DNA of 61,925 nt from Fidelibacterota bacterium (GTDB lineage: Bacteria; Fidelibacterota; UBA2242; JAFGTP01). Position 1 is the first letter of the stretch; the number at the start of each line of letters is the position of its first letter. Location of the stretch: the NCBI GenBank assembly GCA_016934035.1, contig JAFGTP010000021.1, positions 1 to 61,925 of the forward strand, read 5' to 3'. A program made the translations under genes and the position numbers. Below, piece by piece: positions 1-8,647 of this stretch. The notes beneath the pieces were generated by a model, which was given only the letters and a program-made list of their open reading frames with translations, had not been told where the DNA came from and did no database searches.

Positions 1-71
1 CCATGATCAACATGACCGATGGTACCTACGTTTACGTGCGGCTTGTTTCTCTTAAATTGTTCCTTTGCCAT
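1..71 (-). CDS. tuf: Elongation factor Tu, N-terminal fragment (gene runs off the window)
   Basis: EF-Tu is the GTPase that delivers aminoacyl-tRNA to the ribosome. Only the first 23 codons lie in the window. They read MAKEQFKRNKPHVNVGTIGH followed by VDHG, which is the EF-Tu start and the beginning of the P-loop G1 motif (GHVDHGKT). The gene is the last visible member of a tRNA-Thr/Tyr/Gly/Thr operon on the same strand and is probably cotranscribed with it, as in the tufB operon of enterobacteria. The start is the only ATG in frame and follows a GGAG-like site (GGAGTTTCTAAG). Confidence 0.95.
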   Translation of the reverse strand, partial: MAKEQFKRNKPHVNVGTIGHVDH

Positions 72-124
72 CTTAGAAACTCCTTAAATTAATCTATAAC
101 TTTTTTGATATAAAAGCGGACATG

Positions 125-196
<72 letters not shown>

Positions 197-232
197 AGAA
201 CCAAAATTGCCAATAGATTTAAAATTGAAAAG

Positions 233-303
233 AGCGAGTGAAGAGGATCGAACTCTCGTCATCGGCTTGGAAGGCCGAGGCTTTACCACTAAGCTACACT
301 CGC
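233..303 (-). tRNA. tRNA-Gly (anticodon TCC)
   Basis: The reverse strand gives acceptor stem GCGAGTG/CACTCGC, a short D-arm, anticodon loop CTTCCAA (TCC) and T-loop GTTCGATCC. It is the third tRNA of the tuf operon. Confidence 0.95.
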
Positions 304-311
304 TTAAAAAG

Positions 312-394
312 TGGGCCGGGATGGATTTGAACCACCGTAGACGTTCGCCGGCAGATTTACAGTCTGCTGCCTTTAACCACTCGGCCACCGACCC
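312..394 (-). tRNA. tRNA-Tyr (anticodon GTA)
   Basis: This 83-nt tRNA has the long variable arm of class II tRNAs. The acceptor stem is GGGTCGG/CCGGCCC with one G-U pair. The anticodon loop reads CTGTAAA (GTA) and the T-loop GTTCAAATCC. It is the second tRNA of the tuf operon. Confidence 0.95.
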
Positions 395-480
395 ATTTGT
401 GACATTATTCGAAAGTTTTCTCCCAATAACCACCTTTTATATTGGCATTGGTACATGTCGTTCGCAATTTCAAGTATCTG

Positions 481-553
481 AGCCACAAACAGGGATCGAA
501 CCCGTGACCTACTGATTACAAATCAGTTGCTCTACCAGCTGAGCTATTGTGGC
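481..553 (-). tRNA. tRNA-Thr (anticodon TGT)
   Basis: Acceptor stem GCCACAA/TTGTGGC, D-arm AGCTCAGCTGGTAGAGC, anticodon loop TTTGTAA (TGT) and T-loop GTTCGATCC are all visible on the reverse strand. It is the first gene of the tRNA-tuf operon and follows the promoter closely. Confidence 0.95.
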
Positions 554-586
554 GTTTTCTTCTTTCGTCATTTTTGAAAGCCCGTA

Positions 587-640
587 ATGTTAACGAATTT
601 TCCAAAATGTGTCAACAAAAAATTGTTTTTTTTTATTTTC
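587..640 (-). promoter_or_regulatory. Sigma-70-type promoter of the tRNA-tuf operon
   Basis: On the minus strand a perfect -35 box TTGACA (615-610) and a -10 box TAACAT (592-587) are separated by exactly 17 bp. The segment upstream of -35 is an A/T tract (A-run then AATTTTTT), resembling an UP element. The segment after the -10 box is GC-rich (TACGGGC), the kind of discriminator associated with stringent control of stable RNA promoters. Transcription would begin near 580, about 27 nt before tRNA-Thr(TGT). Confidence 0.8.
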
Positions 641-778
641 AATCCTTTAATTTTTGTTTAATATGCTGTTTTTATTTAAAATAGACCTTCACTTTTTCAT
701 TCTTTTTTTATTTGGTTTTCCCTAGGTTTTCTTTTAAACTTCAGAGGATTTAACAGATTTATAACAAATGGAGTCTTA

Positions 779-1741
779 ATGGCAGTATTAATTACAGGCA
801 CAGCTGGTTTTATCGGATTTCATCTGGCCAAAAACCTTTTGGAAAATGGACAGGATGTCATCGGCCTTGATAATATCAATGATTACTATTCTGTAAAATT
901 GAAAGAAGACCGCACCCAAATACTCAGTCAATACGCAAAATTCAAATTTTACAAAACAGACCTATGTGACCTGCCAGGCCTGGTGACAATATTCAAGGAA
1001 AACGATATACAAAAAGTTGTCAACCTGGCGGCCCAGGCCGGTGTCCGCTATTCTCTCACGAATCCTTTTGCTTATCAAAAATCTAATCTGGAAGGTTTTA
1101 TCAATATCATCGAAACCTCCAAAAATTTTAAAGTTGAAAATTTTCTCTATGCATCAAGTTCAAGCGTTTACGGCAACAATACAAAACTTCCCTTTTCAAC
1201 AACGGATCATGTGGACCATCCCATTTCTTTATACGCCGCTACAAAAAAGGCCAACGAACTGATAGCCCACACCTACTCTCACCTTTTCGGTTTGCCCACC
1301 AGTGGCTTTCGGTTTTTTACTGTTTATGGCCCTTACGGACGTCCTGACATGGCTCTTTTCATTTTTACGAGAAAAATTCTTGCCGGTGAAATTATCGATG
1401 TATATAATTTTGGTGATATGAAAAGAGATTTTACCTACGTTGATGATATCTGCGCCGGACTCATGTCCAGTCTTGACAAACCTTTTGCCTATGAAATTTT
1501 CAATTTGGGCAACCATCGCACTGAAAACCTTATGGATTTTATCGGTATTATTGAAAAAACACTCCAGCTTAAGGCTAAAGTAAACCTATTGCCAATTCAG
1601 CCTGGCGATGTGCCCGAAACCTTCGCTGATATTGATCATACAACACTTAAACTGGGCTATTTGCCCACCACCCGTATAGAAACCGGAATTAAAAACTTTA
1701 TAGATTGGTATAAGGAATATTACAAAAATGACCTCCCGTAA
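779..1741 (+). CDS. UDP-glucuronate 4-epimerase-like NAD-dependent epimerase
   Basis: A short-chain dehydrogenase/reductase of the extended type, 320 residues. The NAD-binding motif GTAGFIG is at residues 7-13, and the catalytic YxxxK appears as YAATK after a conserved SSSSVYG segment. GVRYSLTNP and FFTVYGPYGRPDMA are typical of UDP-glucuronate 4-epimerases (GAE/LpsL/Cap1J), which make UDP-galacturonate for surface polysaccharides. It overlaps the heptose kinase gene by 14 bp, so the two are translationally coupled. Specificity within the family is inferred from motifs; another UDP-sugar 4-epimerase activity is possible. Confidence 0.85.
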   Translation: MAVLITGTAGFIGFHLAKNLLENGQDVIGLDNINDYYSVKLKEDRTQILSQYAKFKFYKTDLCDLPGLVTIFKENDIQKVVNLAAQAGVRYSLTNPFAYQKSNLEGFINIIETSKNFKVENFLYASSSSVYGNNTKLPFSTTDHVDHPISLYAATKKANELIAHTYSHLFGLPTSGFRFFTVYGPYGRPDMALFIFTRKILAGEIIDVYNFGDMKRDFTYVDDICAGLMSSLDKPFAYEIFNLGNHRTENLMDFIGIIEKTLQLKAKVNLLPIQPGDVPETFADIDHTTLKLGYLPTTRIETGIKNFIDWYKEYYKNDLP

Positions 1742-2708
1742 GCAACAATACCTTCGTTCCATCGAAAAATTTTCCCATCTAAAACTTCTGGTTATCGGTG
1801 ACCTGATGCTGGATAAATATATTCAGGGCTCAGTGAGCCGCCTGTCACCCGAAGCTCCTGTCCCGGTTGTGAAAGTCCTGAAAAAAGAGGACAGAATCGG
1901 TGGTGCAGGAAATGTGGCGGCCAACCTGGCTGCTCTCAACTGTAATGTTTCCCTGGCAGGGATTTGCGGTGAAGACGAAAACGGAAGGGCCATCCAGGAA
2001 ATGCTCACTCAAAGGAGCATTAAATGCGAGATACTTTTTACCCCTTCAAAACCGACAACCGTCAAAACCAGAATCATTGCCCAGCATCAACAAGTTGTTC
2101 GTGTTGATGAAGAAGATACGCATCCTTTCTCTGAAAAAATGCAACATGAATTGCTTAAAAATCTCTATCAGTCCCATAAAAATTTTGATGGAATCATCCT
2201 ATCCGATTACAAAAAAGGATTGTTGACCCCCGATTTCATACAGAATATCATCACCCGCTTTCCGGACATTCCGGTCATTGTCGATCCCAAGGGCCATGAT
2301 TTTACGAAATATCAATCCGCCACAGTAATCAAACCAAACTGGAAAGAATTCAAGACTGCAATCAATAATCCAGACCTGAAAATAGACAAAATAGCTACTG
2401 AAGCCCGAAAGATGGTGGCTCAACTGGGGTTAAAGGGAATCATTATTACATTGGGAGAGCAGGGGGTTTTTGTACTGGATGAAGCCGGAAAGGAAAAATT
2501 ATTGCCAACAATAGCAAGAGATGTTTTTGATGTAAGCGGTGCCGGGGACACCTTTATTGCAGCCTTTACAGCCGGATTATTGGCCACTGGTGATTGGATA
2601 TTTGCCTCTTCTCTTGCAAATATCGCATCGGGAATTGTTGTCGGAAAGGTCGGAACGGCGGTGGTTAACCGTCAGGAATTGCTGGACAATCTACATTTTT
2701 ATTACTGA
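1728..2708 (+). CDS. rfaE1: D-glycero-beta-D-manno-heptose-7-phosphate kinase (RfaE1/HldE kinase domain)
   Basis: A PfkB/ribokinase-family sugar kinase of 326 residues. The first signature is GGAGNVAANLAALN and the second, with the catalytic Asp, is SGAGDTF. The opening GDLMLDKYIQGSVSRLSPEAP is diagnostic for the heptose kinase that phosphorylates heptose-7-phosphate at C1 in ADP-heptose synthesis for lipopolysaccharide core. The C-terminal nucleotidyltransferase half of bifunctional HldE is absent, so a separate RfaE2 should exist elsewhere. No other heptose genes are in the window. It overlaps the upstream epimerase by 14 bp. Confidence 0.88.
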   Translation: MTSRKQQYLRSIEKFSHLKLLVIGDLMLDKYIQGSVSRLSPEAPVPVVKVLKKEDRIGGAGNVAANLAALNCNVSLAGICGEDENGRAIQEMLTQRSIKCEILFTPSKPTTVKTRIIAQHQQVVRVDEEDTHPFSEKMQHELLKNLYQSHKNFDGIILSDYKKGLLTPDFIQNIITRFPDIPVIVDPKGHDFTKYQSATVIKPNWKEFKTAINNPDLKIDKIATEARKMVAQLGLKGIIITLGEQGVFVLDEAGKEKLLPTIARDVFDVSGAGDTFIAAFTAGLLATGDWIFASSLANIASGIVVGKVGTAVVNRQELLDNLHFYY

Positions 2709-2799
2709 CCCTCACTTAAAAAAATTTACTAAAATATTCCTGATTCTGTTCCATTTTACCCTTCTGCTTCTTAATTTTTTATCCTGAAAAAACTAATTG

Positions 2800-4971
2800 A
2801 TGAAGAACTTTATAAAAATATACCTAGCCATCACATCCTGCTTTCTGGCGCTGAAAGCAGCCTCTTTTTTATCAGATAGCTGCTATATCTTCTATTCCGA
2901 TGGACCTGTTCACGTGCCGCCGGACAGTGGAATGGCCCCTTTCAGGGCCACAGACTTTCTGTTCAATGATGGTTCCTATGTACCTGGCAATTATGTTCAT
3001 TTCCTCTTTTCTCTTGCGAAAGAAATGCCGGATGATGATACTCATGATTCACTTTTTATTGTCCTTCCCAGTATCAGATCAGGGTTGCACTGTTCATTAA
3101 ATGGAAAAGCACTTAACCGCTTTTTTTATTCCAGTCAGCCTGTTTATCATATTCCTCATAATTTATTTAAACCAACTAATTTCCTGATTATTTCCCATCT
3201 GCCGGTTGATTTTAATACCGCCCTCTTATCAGGCCCTCCAATCCTCTGCACTTCCGGCGAAATGAAAAACGGTATAAATTTTCAAGCACCTGTGCAAGCC
3301 CTGCCTCTTTCAAATGGTATTTCTAATTTCCGCTACCATGCAGACTCCTGCTATTTCAGTCACTTCTATCCTCATTTGTACCAGTTTTTTGATGAAAATA
3401 CTCGCAATCTGCCTGTCCTGAAAAAAATAGTGCCACTGCTTTTGAAAAACCGAAGGCCCCTCAACCTAAAGGAAATAATCTCCTCATCTCAATATATCGA
3501 GGGAACCGGAATCCTGCAGGCCCAGGGAATGCACGATGATACCCGTCTTTCCCTCTATGCCTTCTGCCCTTTTTCTGAAAATGAAGCTCTCTGGATCATT
3601 TATTTTCTGATCGAAGGCCAAAATTCCAATGAGTACATACCGGATTTCCTGATAAAAAACCCCAATAAAACCCTGGATACCAGCAAGGAAATCTTTTCCA
3701 ACAGCAATCAAAAATGGCTGCGTCTGATTTTGCATTACCGGGGCCAAACTCAATTTTCCCTGACCAAATACAAAAACCTCAATGATAATTTTGAAATATT
3801 GGTTCAGGAATTATCTTTTTGGAAAAATTGGCAGCAATCAACCCTGGTTCCCAAAACCGTCAATGCCCTGGAAAAGTCCCTCTATCTGCAATCCCTTGTC
3901 ATGTTAAAAATGGCCCAGGTACGAGAGCCTGTTCCCGCAAAAGGCCAGATCGTGTCCGGCTTTCCTCCTGTCGCCAATCGCACCAATCTCTTAGACCAAT
4001 CCCTTATTACGGAAGCCCTGCTTCATGGCGGCCATTATCCTGAAGCCGTCCAGTCCCTGCAATTTTTAATGAACAGTAAGTGTAATAAACACCGCAATGT
4101 CAATTTTGTCGGCAACAACCTGGGACTGCTCAATAATTATGCGCTATCTGTCTATAATTACTATGGCAAAGGTGAGGAAATGAAACTGGATGACCAAAAT
4201 CCGGTCATTTCACTGGCAGGGTTCGGACTCACACTCTCCAACATCAGGCTCTATATTGAATTGACTGATGATGTTCAGTTCCTTGAATACTTTTGGGATA
4301 AAATTTACCGGGAAATTGCCCTTGTTTTGATCAATTTGATTGACAACAGCGATCTGATTCGGGAAGACGCCGGGCTTTTTGAAAAGCCTTTGCCCGGCAC
4401 ACACAACACCTATACTTCGGCTATCATTTACAAAGGGCTGGTTGATGCAGCCTGGATGGGAAGAATGCTGAATCAGGAAACAGCCATTCAGGAATTTGAA
4501 TTTTATGCTAATAAAATCCGGCTCAGTATTGAAAAAAAACTTTGGGACCGCGACCCTCAAATTGTCAGGGCTTGCCTGGAGGGAAGAACCAAAGACAAGT
4601 ACATCGATGCATCAATATTTTCATTGAATAATAATATTTACACTCCGCAGGATGAGATCACTTTAGCGGTGATTAAAACCCTGGAGTCCCAATTATCTGT
4701 CAATAACCTTCCGCTGGTTTATTCACAATTCAAATACAACACCCTTGATCGGGAAATTTCCTTCTTTTGTAATCTCAAATTTGCCGAAAACTATTTTCAC
4801 ATGAAAGACAATCTGAAAGGCAATTCCATCGTTAATTTGATAACGGAAAGCAGCCGGAAAAACCATTTTTTAATTCAGGAAGATTATACCCCTCTCCTCA
4901 ACACAAGCCTGGGTGACGTGTCCATACGAACTCACGGGGCCTTTGTCAAAACCCTTCATCAACGAAAATAA
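2800..4971 (+). CDS. Secreted alpha/alpha-toroid protein, possibly glucoamylase (GH15)-like
   Basis: A 723-residue protein with an N-terminal hydrophobic signal (KNFIKIYLAITSCFLALKAA). The first half is beta-rich with no clear family. The second half resembles glucoamylase-type six-hairpin enzymes: LLDQSLITEALLHGGHYPEA, then EDAGLFEKPLPGTHNTYTS, where the Glu of LFE sits where the catalytic acid of LWE lies in GH15, then YIDASIFSL and DEITLAVIKTLESQL. The second catalytic residue could not be identified. I use the ATG at 2800 rather than the TTG just before it. The gene follows the heptose kinase and converges on the next gene. Function is tentative. Confidence 0.5.
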   Translation: MKNFIKIYLAITSCFLALKAASFLSDSCYIFYSDGPVHVPPDSGMAPFRATDFLFNDGSYVPGNYVHFLFSLAKEMPDDDTHDSLFIVLPSIRSGLHCSLNGKALNRFFYSSQPVYHIPHNLFKPTNFLIISHLPVDFNTALLSGPPILCTSGEMKNGINFQAPVQALPLSNGISNFRYHADSCYFSHFYPHLYQFFDENTRNLPVLKKIVPLLLKNRRPLNLKEIISSSQYIEGTGILQAQGMHDDTRLSLYAFCPFSENEALWIIYFLIEGQNSNEYIPDFLIKNPNKTLDTSKEIFSNSNQKWLRLILHYRGQTQFSLTKYKNLNDNFEILVQELSFWKNWQQSTLVPKTVNALEKSLYLQSLVMLKMAQVREPVPAKGQIVSGFPPVANRTNLLDQSLITEALLHGGHYPEAVQSLQFLMNSKCNKHRNVNFVGNNLGLLNNYALSVYNYYGKGEEMKLDDQNPVISLAGFGLTLSNIRLYIELTDDVQFLEYFWDKIYREIALVLINLIDNSDLIREDAGLFEKPLPGTHNTYTSAIIYKGLVDAAWMGRMLNQETAIQEFEFYANKIRLSIEKKLWDRDPQIVRACLEGRTKDKYIDASIFSLNNNIYTPQDEITLAVIKTLESQLSVNNLPLVYSQFKYNTLDREISFFCNLKFAENYFHMKDNLKGNSIVNLITESSRKNHFLIQEDYTPLLNTSLGDVSIRTHGAFVKTLHQRK

Positions 4972-5061
4972 TTTTCTCTGACTTTAGGATCTGATACAAA
5001 ATCATCCTGAAAATTTCTGTTCATTCGCCGGTACAAGAAAATCCGGGTTAATCATCGGTGT

Positions 5062-5964
5062 TTACAGTTCATTGGTCAGGCAGTGAACAGCGCCACCGCT
5101 AAGCCGGTACTGGGTCAAAGGCACTGTAACATGCAATATGCCCAGAGATTGCAAAAGTTTTTCAACCCGTTTGTCCCGAAAGCGGCAGGGCCCCACCAGG
5201 TATCCGGGCAGAGGCAGACAATTTACAGAAAAATCACCTAGTTCATCCTGGGTACCCAGGGAATCATCCGGGGACACTTCGAGAAGCGGTATATCCTGTT
5301 TCTTCGCAAAATCCCTCAGTCTCTCTTTAGAACCGGAATCCATTAATTCCGTACAACCGATTAACATACAGAGTTCATTGTTTTTGTTGATAACAGGCGT
5401 AAAAATAGTATCCAGGTGGAAGGCGTCGGATTTCAGTAGGACCAGTTGCTCGACATTAAGAAGTCCCGCCGTTTGTTCGCTTCCTTTTCGGTTATTTCGG
5501 CACTCACCAGCAAAGAGGATATTTTCATTTCTGCAATAATAGAATTCACCGCCTTCGGCAAGGGCATCGCAGGAGTCTGACAAGCGATGAGTTTTGTATC
5601 CCATGGCGTTGAGAATAACCTGCATGATGTCCGCTTCCAGTTGACGTGCTCTCTCGCGAAAACAGGATATGACCATTTCGCCCTTCTGATTGCTGATGAA
5701 CAGATCCCGGACAAACACAAAATCATGTTTTCGTGTATCAATATTATGCTGATCCAGTATGTAGGGAAAATCCAGTTCCACGACTTCAACCGGAAGTCGT
5801 TTAAACAAATGATGCAACATATCCATTTCAAATTCAACAATATCCTGATTGGGTACATTGCCCTCTTTCATGGCAGGGTTATTGGCGTACATCGGAGTAC
5901 CATGGCCCCACCAGGGGTTTGAGGGTAATTTGGAAATAATGACTTTCATTTCTCGAATTGGCAT
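5062..5964 (-). CDS. Amidinotransferase/DDAH-fold guanidino-group hydrolase
   Basis: A 300-residue protein of the amidinotransferase superfamily, which includes dimethylarginine dimethylaminohydrolase, arginine deiminase and glycine amidinotransferase. Visible active-site elements are FVRD (R86, D87), the ALAEGGE segment (about 135-140), FHLD (H183, D185) and the C-terminal nucleophile Cys295 in SGGAVHCLTNEL. Its size fits the DDAH/citrullinase branch rather than arginine deiminase, which is about 400 residues. The ATG at 5964 is chosen because GAGGAG lies five bases upstream; this avoids overlap with the preceding HD gene. The substrate cannot be told from sequence. Confidence 0.8.
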   Translation of the reverse strand: MPIREMKVIISKLPSNPWWGHGTPMYANNPAMKEGNVPNQDIVEFEMDMLHHLFKRLPVEVVELDFPYILDQHNIDTRKHDFVFVRDLFISNQKGEMVISCFRERARQLEADIMQVILNAMGYKTHRLSDSCDALAEGGEFYYCRNENILFAGECRNNRKGSEQTAGLLNVEQLVLLKSDAFHLDTIFTPVINKNNELCMLIGCTELMDSGSKERLRDFAKKQDIPLLEVSPDDSLGTQDELGDFSVNCLPLPGYLVGPCRFRDKRVEKLLQSLGILHVTVPLTQYRLSGGAVHCLTNEL

Positions 5965-5978
5965 AAACTCCTCTTTAT

Positions 5979-6785
5979 CTACCAAAGTCGGGCTTTCAAA
6001 TCTTTTTTACAATTATCCGCTACAAATTCATTAATAATGGCATAAGCCCTGTTGATTTTATCATCTTTTGGCAGCGATTCATAAATCCTTTCAAGATATT
6101 TTCTTTCATGGACTCTATTTAAAGCTGCGACAAAATTTATATCAAAAATCCAGGCCATCTGAAGAAGTTTAAAATCATTAATCGTTTTCAGGTCCTGGGA
6201 TTTGACAATCCGATGGTTCAAAATATCTTCAATCACATGATCAGAATAATGTTGATTATCGGGTAATCCGAGAACAATCGCTTCATTCTGATGACCGGAC
6301 TTTTGCTGTTCATAGTATTCTGTCACAACCCGAAAAATGTCCAGTTTATCTGCGTCCCGCAATAATCGGGTAAAAAATTTCGCCTGATTGTCCAGGTGAT
6401 CAGGAACTTCAAGTTTATTGTGGTGCTGTATCGCTAACCGGATATAATTGGTAATGTTATCCGGTAATTCCGCCAAAGGTGCTTCATCGTCCAGGATCTG
6501 AAGCCCCAACTCGGCGTGGTCAGCAGAATGTTTGTCCACAAAGGTGCGGTATTTATTAAACTGTTCAAACCGTCCCACATCATGCAGGAGAGCAGCGGCC
6601 CGGGTGATAAAGATATCTTCGGCATTGATCTGCAGGTCAAGGCAAAGGGCTTCCGCATTTTCCAAAACTTTTTTCGTATGGAGGATTTTCAGATCAAAAT
6701 TGACCTGGATCTTTGTATCCCGGGATTGAAATCTTCCTGTATATTCCTCAAACCATTTTTCAAGTTTTTTAAATTTATCTGTCAA
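5979..6785 (-). CDS. HD-domain phosphohydrolase
   Basis: A roughly 270-residue metal-dependent HD-superfamily protein. An upstream helix contains His (LKILHTKKVLENA), followed by the HD pair in AALLHDVGRFEQF and a further DKHSADHAELG with conserved histidines. LLRDADKLDIFRV supplies the downstream Asp. These proteins usually hydrolyse phosphomonoesters or nucleotides; the substrate here is unknown. The start is uncertain: a GGAG lies five bases before TTG at 6785, while GTG at 6791 is also in frame. It sits 14 bp upstream of the amidinotransferase-fold gene on the same strand and is probably cotranscribed with it. Confidence 0.75.
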   Translation of the reverse strand: MTDKFKKLEKWFEEYTGRFQSRDTKIQVNFDLKILHTKKVLENAEALCLDLQINAEDIFITRAAALLHDVGRFEQFNKYRTFVDKHSADHAELGLQILDDEAPLAELPDNITNYIRLAIQHHNKLEVPDHLDNQAKFFTRLLRDADKLDIFRVVTEYYEQQKSGHQNEAIVLGLPDNQHYSDHVIEDILNHRIVKSQDLKTINDFKLLQMAWIFDINFVAALNRVHERKYLERIYESLPKDDKINRAYAIINEFVADNCKKDLKARLW

Positions 6786-6870
6786 GTGCACTCCAAAAAA
6801 ATCTCAGAAATTGGCGCAAGTTTACTATTTTATATGAACAATATCAAAAGTTTTGTTCCCAAACCGATCC

Positions 6871-7344
6871 TTAAATGGCGGTTTTTGCAATTTGATTATG
6901 AATTTCATTGACCTTCAACAAAGCTGCTGAGCCATACCAGGGATGGAGCTCCATCCGCAAACTGCCGGCTTTGACGGCCGGATCGGTTTCCGTTAATTTC
7001 TGCGCCTCATCAACAGTTTCAACTTTAAAGATATAAATCCCGCGCAATTCTCCCTGGTCCAGGAAAGGCCCGGCAACGACCAAAAGACCATTCTGGGCCA
7101 GCCGGTTGATGTTATCCAGATGCGCCCTTTGCAATTTTTCAGCCTCTTCCTGGCTTCTGTTTCTGTTTTCACCCCGATACAAAAATGCCACAACATACCG
7201 TCGCATTCCATAGTCGTCAGCGCCCAGGTCGGAAGCCAACTGCGGATTGAAACCTGTGGCTGTACCACGGTTCATTCTTTCGTTGCACCCTGTAACGGTC
7301 AATATTGCAACAATCATTATTAACAAAATTTGAAATCTCATCAT
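6871..7344 (-). CDS. YCII-domain lipoprotein
   Basis: A 157-residue protein with a lipoprotein signal ending in the lipobox LTVTGC, then a linker, then a ferredoxin-like YCII domain: RRYVVAFLYRGENR, HLDNINRLAQNGLLVVAGPF, GIYIFKVETVDEAQKL and DPAVKAGSLRMELHPWYG. The conserved H and D of the family (HLDNI) are present. YCII domains have been linked to dechlorination-type or unknown chemistry, and lipid-anchored versions are common in Bacteroidetes. The ATG at 7344 is used because AGGAA precedes it; it begins 6 bp after the stop of the upstream lipoprotein gene. Confidence 0.75.
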   Translation of the reverse strand: MMRFQILLIMIVAILTVTGCNERMNRGTATGFNPQLASDLGADDYGMRRYVVAFLYRGENRNRSQEEAEKLQRAHLDNINRLAQNGLLVVAGPFLDQGELRGIYIFKVETVDEAQKLTETDPAVKAGSLRMELHPWYGSAALLKVNEIHNQIAKTAI

Positions 7345-7349
7345 TTTTC

Positions 7350-8522
7350 CTATTTTATTTCGACCCATTCTTCGTGAAATAATTCAATTTCAAGGGAAGT
7401 TTTTTGATTCAGTAAATCCTTTTCTCTGTCATAAATATATAGGTCCCTGGAATTATCTTTTATCATTGTCATGGCAATATATTTTTCATCGGGAGAAAAG
7501 GAGTAGCCAAAATTATAATCATATGAAAAAATAATATTTTCAGTACCTTCATTGAAATCATAAAATTTTAAATGATATTCAGAATTCTGAGTTTCTTCAA
7601 TAAAAAAGAAACCAAAATTCAGGTCAGACCATTTGGCTAAATATTTGTCATTTTCATTCTGAAATTGAATATTTTGCAGAACATTATTTTCAATATCCAA
7701 TACAACCAGCTTCTTTTGATTATTTTCGATCCTTTTGAAAACCAACAAATTTCCCTTTTCATTAATATCCCCATCATAGTCTTCTGTTCCCTCTGGATTG
7801 GTCAAAAGCCGATAATCATTCTTTTCAATATCAATTGCTATTATCCTGTTTGGATTGCCAATAGTGTATCCATAAAAAGTTGAATTTTTGTCACAATAGT
7901 CATGAATACAGGTTAAAGTCGGCAAATCATAGATAATTTTCTGGTCACTGCCATCCGGGTTCATGGTTGAAATATGATAGGAACCGTGAGATCTAAATCC
8001 GATTCGATGAATAGACTCCATATAATGTGGATATCTTCCTCGATATTCCGATACTAATAATTCAAGTTCATTATTTCCTAAATGATATCTGTACAAGTGA
8101 TTATCCGATGCTGCCAGGTAAATAAAATGTCCTTTTTCCATGGGCTGGGTTACAGAAGTATCCTGATCGCTAATACATACCTTGAAATAGACCGGTTCAC
8201 TGTCGGCGTAATCACCCTCCACATCATAGGCCCTGGCCGTAATGGCATGTTTGGAGTTATCGTCGTAATCCCGGGCATAGAGTATGAACGAATAGGGAAT
8301 AACACTGTCTTTTTCTTCAGATTCTCCATCAATCCAAAATTCGACATAATCAATGGCATTATCATCTGAAGCAATACAAATGACGTTCAGAGAATCTTTC
8401 AGTATTTCTCCTGATTCCGGCAAAATTATTCGAACAACCGGCGGTTGAAAATCATTGGGATTATAACAGCTTTGGCCCCAAAGGAATAAACAAATCATAA
8501 TAAAAATCTTGACACTTTTCAT
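7350..8522 (-). CDS. Lipoprotein with Ig-like and WD40/TolB-type beta-propeller domains
   Basis: A 390-residue protein. The signal peptide ends in a probable lipobox (FLWGQSC), so it should be outer-membrane or periplasm anchored. Residues about 30-125 form an Ig-like module (PPVVRIILPESGEILKDSLNVICIASDDNAIDYVEFWIDG), as in adhesin-like surface proteins. The rest has repeated beta-propeller blades of TolB type (DGSDQKIIYDLP, NGEG/NEKGNLLVFKR, FSPDEKYIAMTM). The ATG at 8522 gives a proper signal peptide; the TTG further upstream does not. No enzymatic motif was seen. Confidence 0.65.
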   Translation of the reverse strand: MKSVKIFIMICLFLWGQSCYNPNDFQPPVVRIILPESGEILKDSLNVICIASDDNAIDYVEFWIDGESEEKDSVIPYSFILYARDYDDNSKHAITARAYDVEGDYADSEPVYFKVCISDQDTSVTQPMEKGHFIYLAASDNHLYRYHLGNNELELLVSEYRGRYPHYMESIHRIGFRSHGSYHISTMNPDGSDQKIIYDLPTLTCIHDYCDKNSTFYGYTIGNPNRIIAIDIEKNDYRLLTNPEGTEDYDGDINEKGNLLVFKRIENNQKKLVVLDIENNVLQNIQFQNENDKYLAKWSDLNFGFFFIEETQNSEYHLKFYDFNEGTENIIFSYDYNFGYSFSPDEKYIAMTMIKDNSRDLYIYDREKDLLNQKTSLEIELFHEEWVEIK

Positions 8523-8647
8523 GGAATTTCTTTTCACTTGAGAAGTTTTAAACAACTTTACAATTTATTAATTAAGCTTCTGAAACAAAATAAATCCTAT
8601 CTGGAATTAAATTTTTTAATAAATTTCATAAAATTTTCAGGGCAGCT

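Noticed and set aside
207..515. 102-codon frame across the tRNA genes
   Set aside because: It runs antisense through the tRNAs; their cloverleaf structure explains the sequence, and there is no ribosome site.
4975..5020. Weak hairpin AGGA..TGAT/ATCA..TCCT between convergent genes
   Set aside because: The stem is bulged and has no clear T-run; it is too weak to call a terminator.
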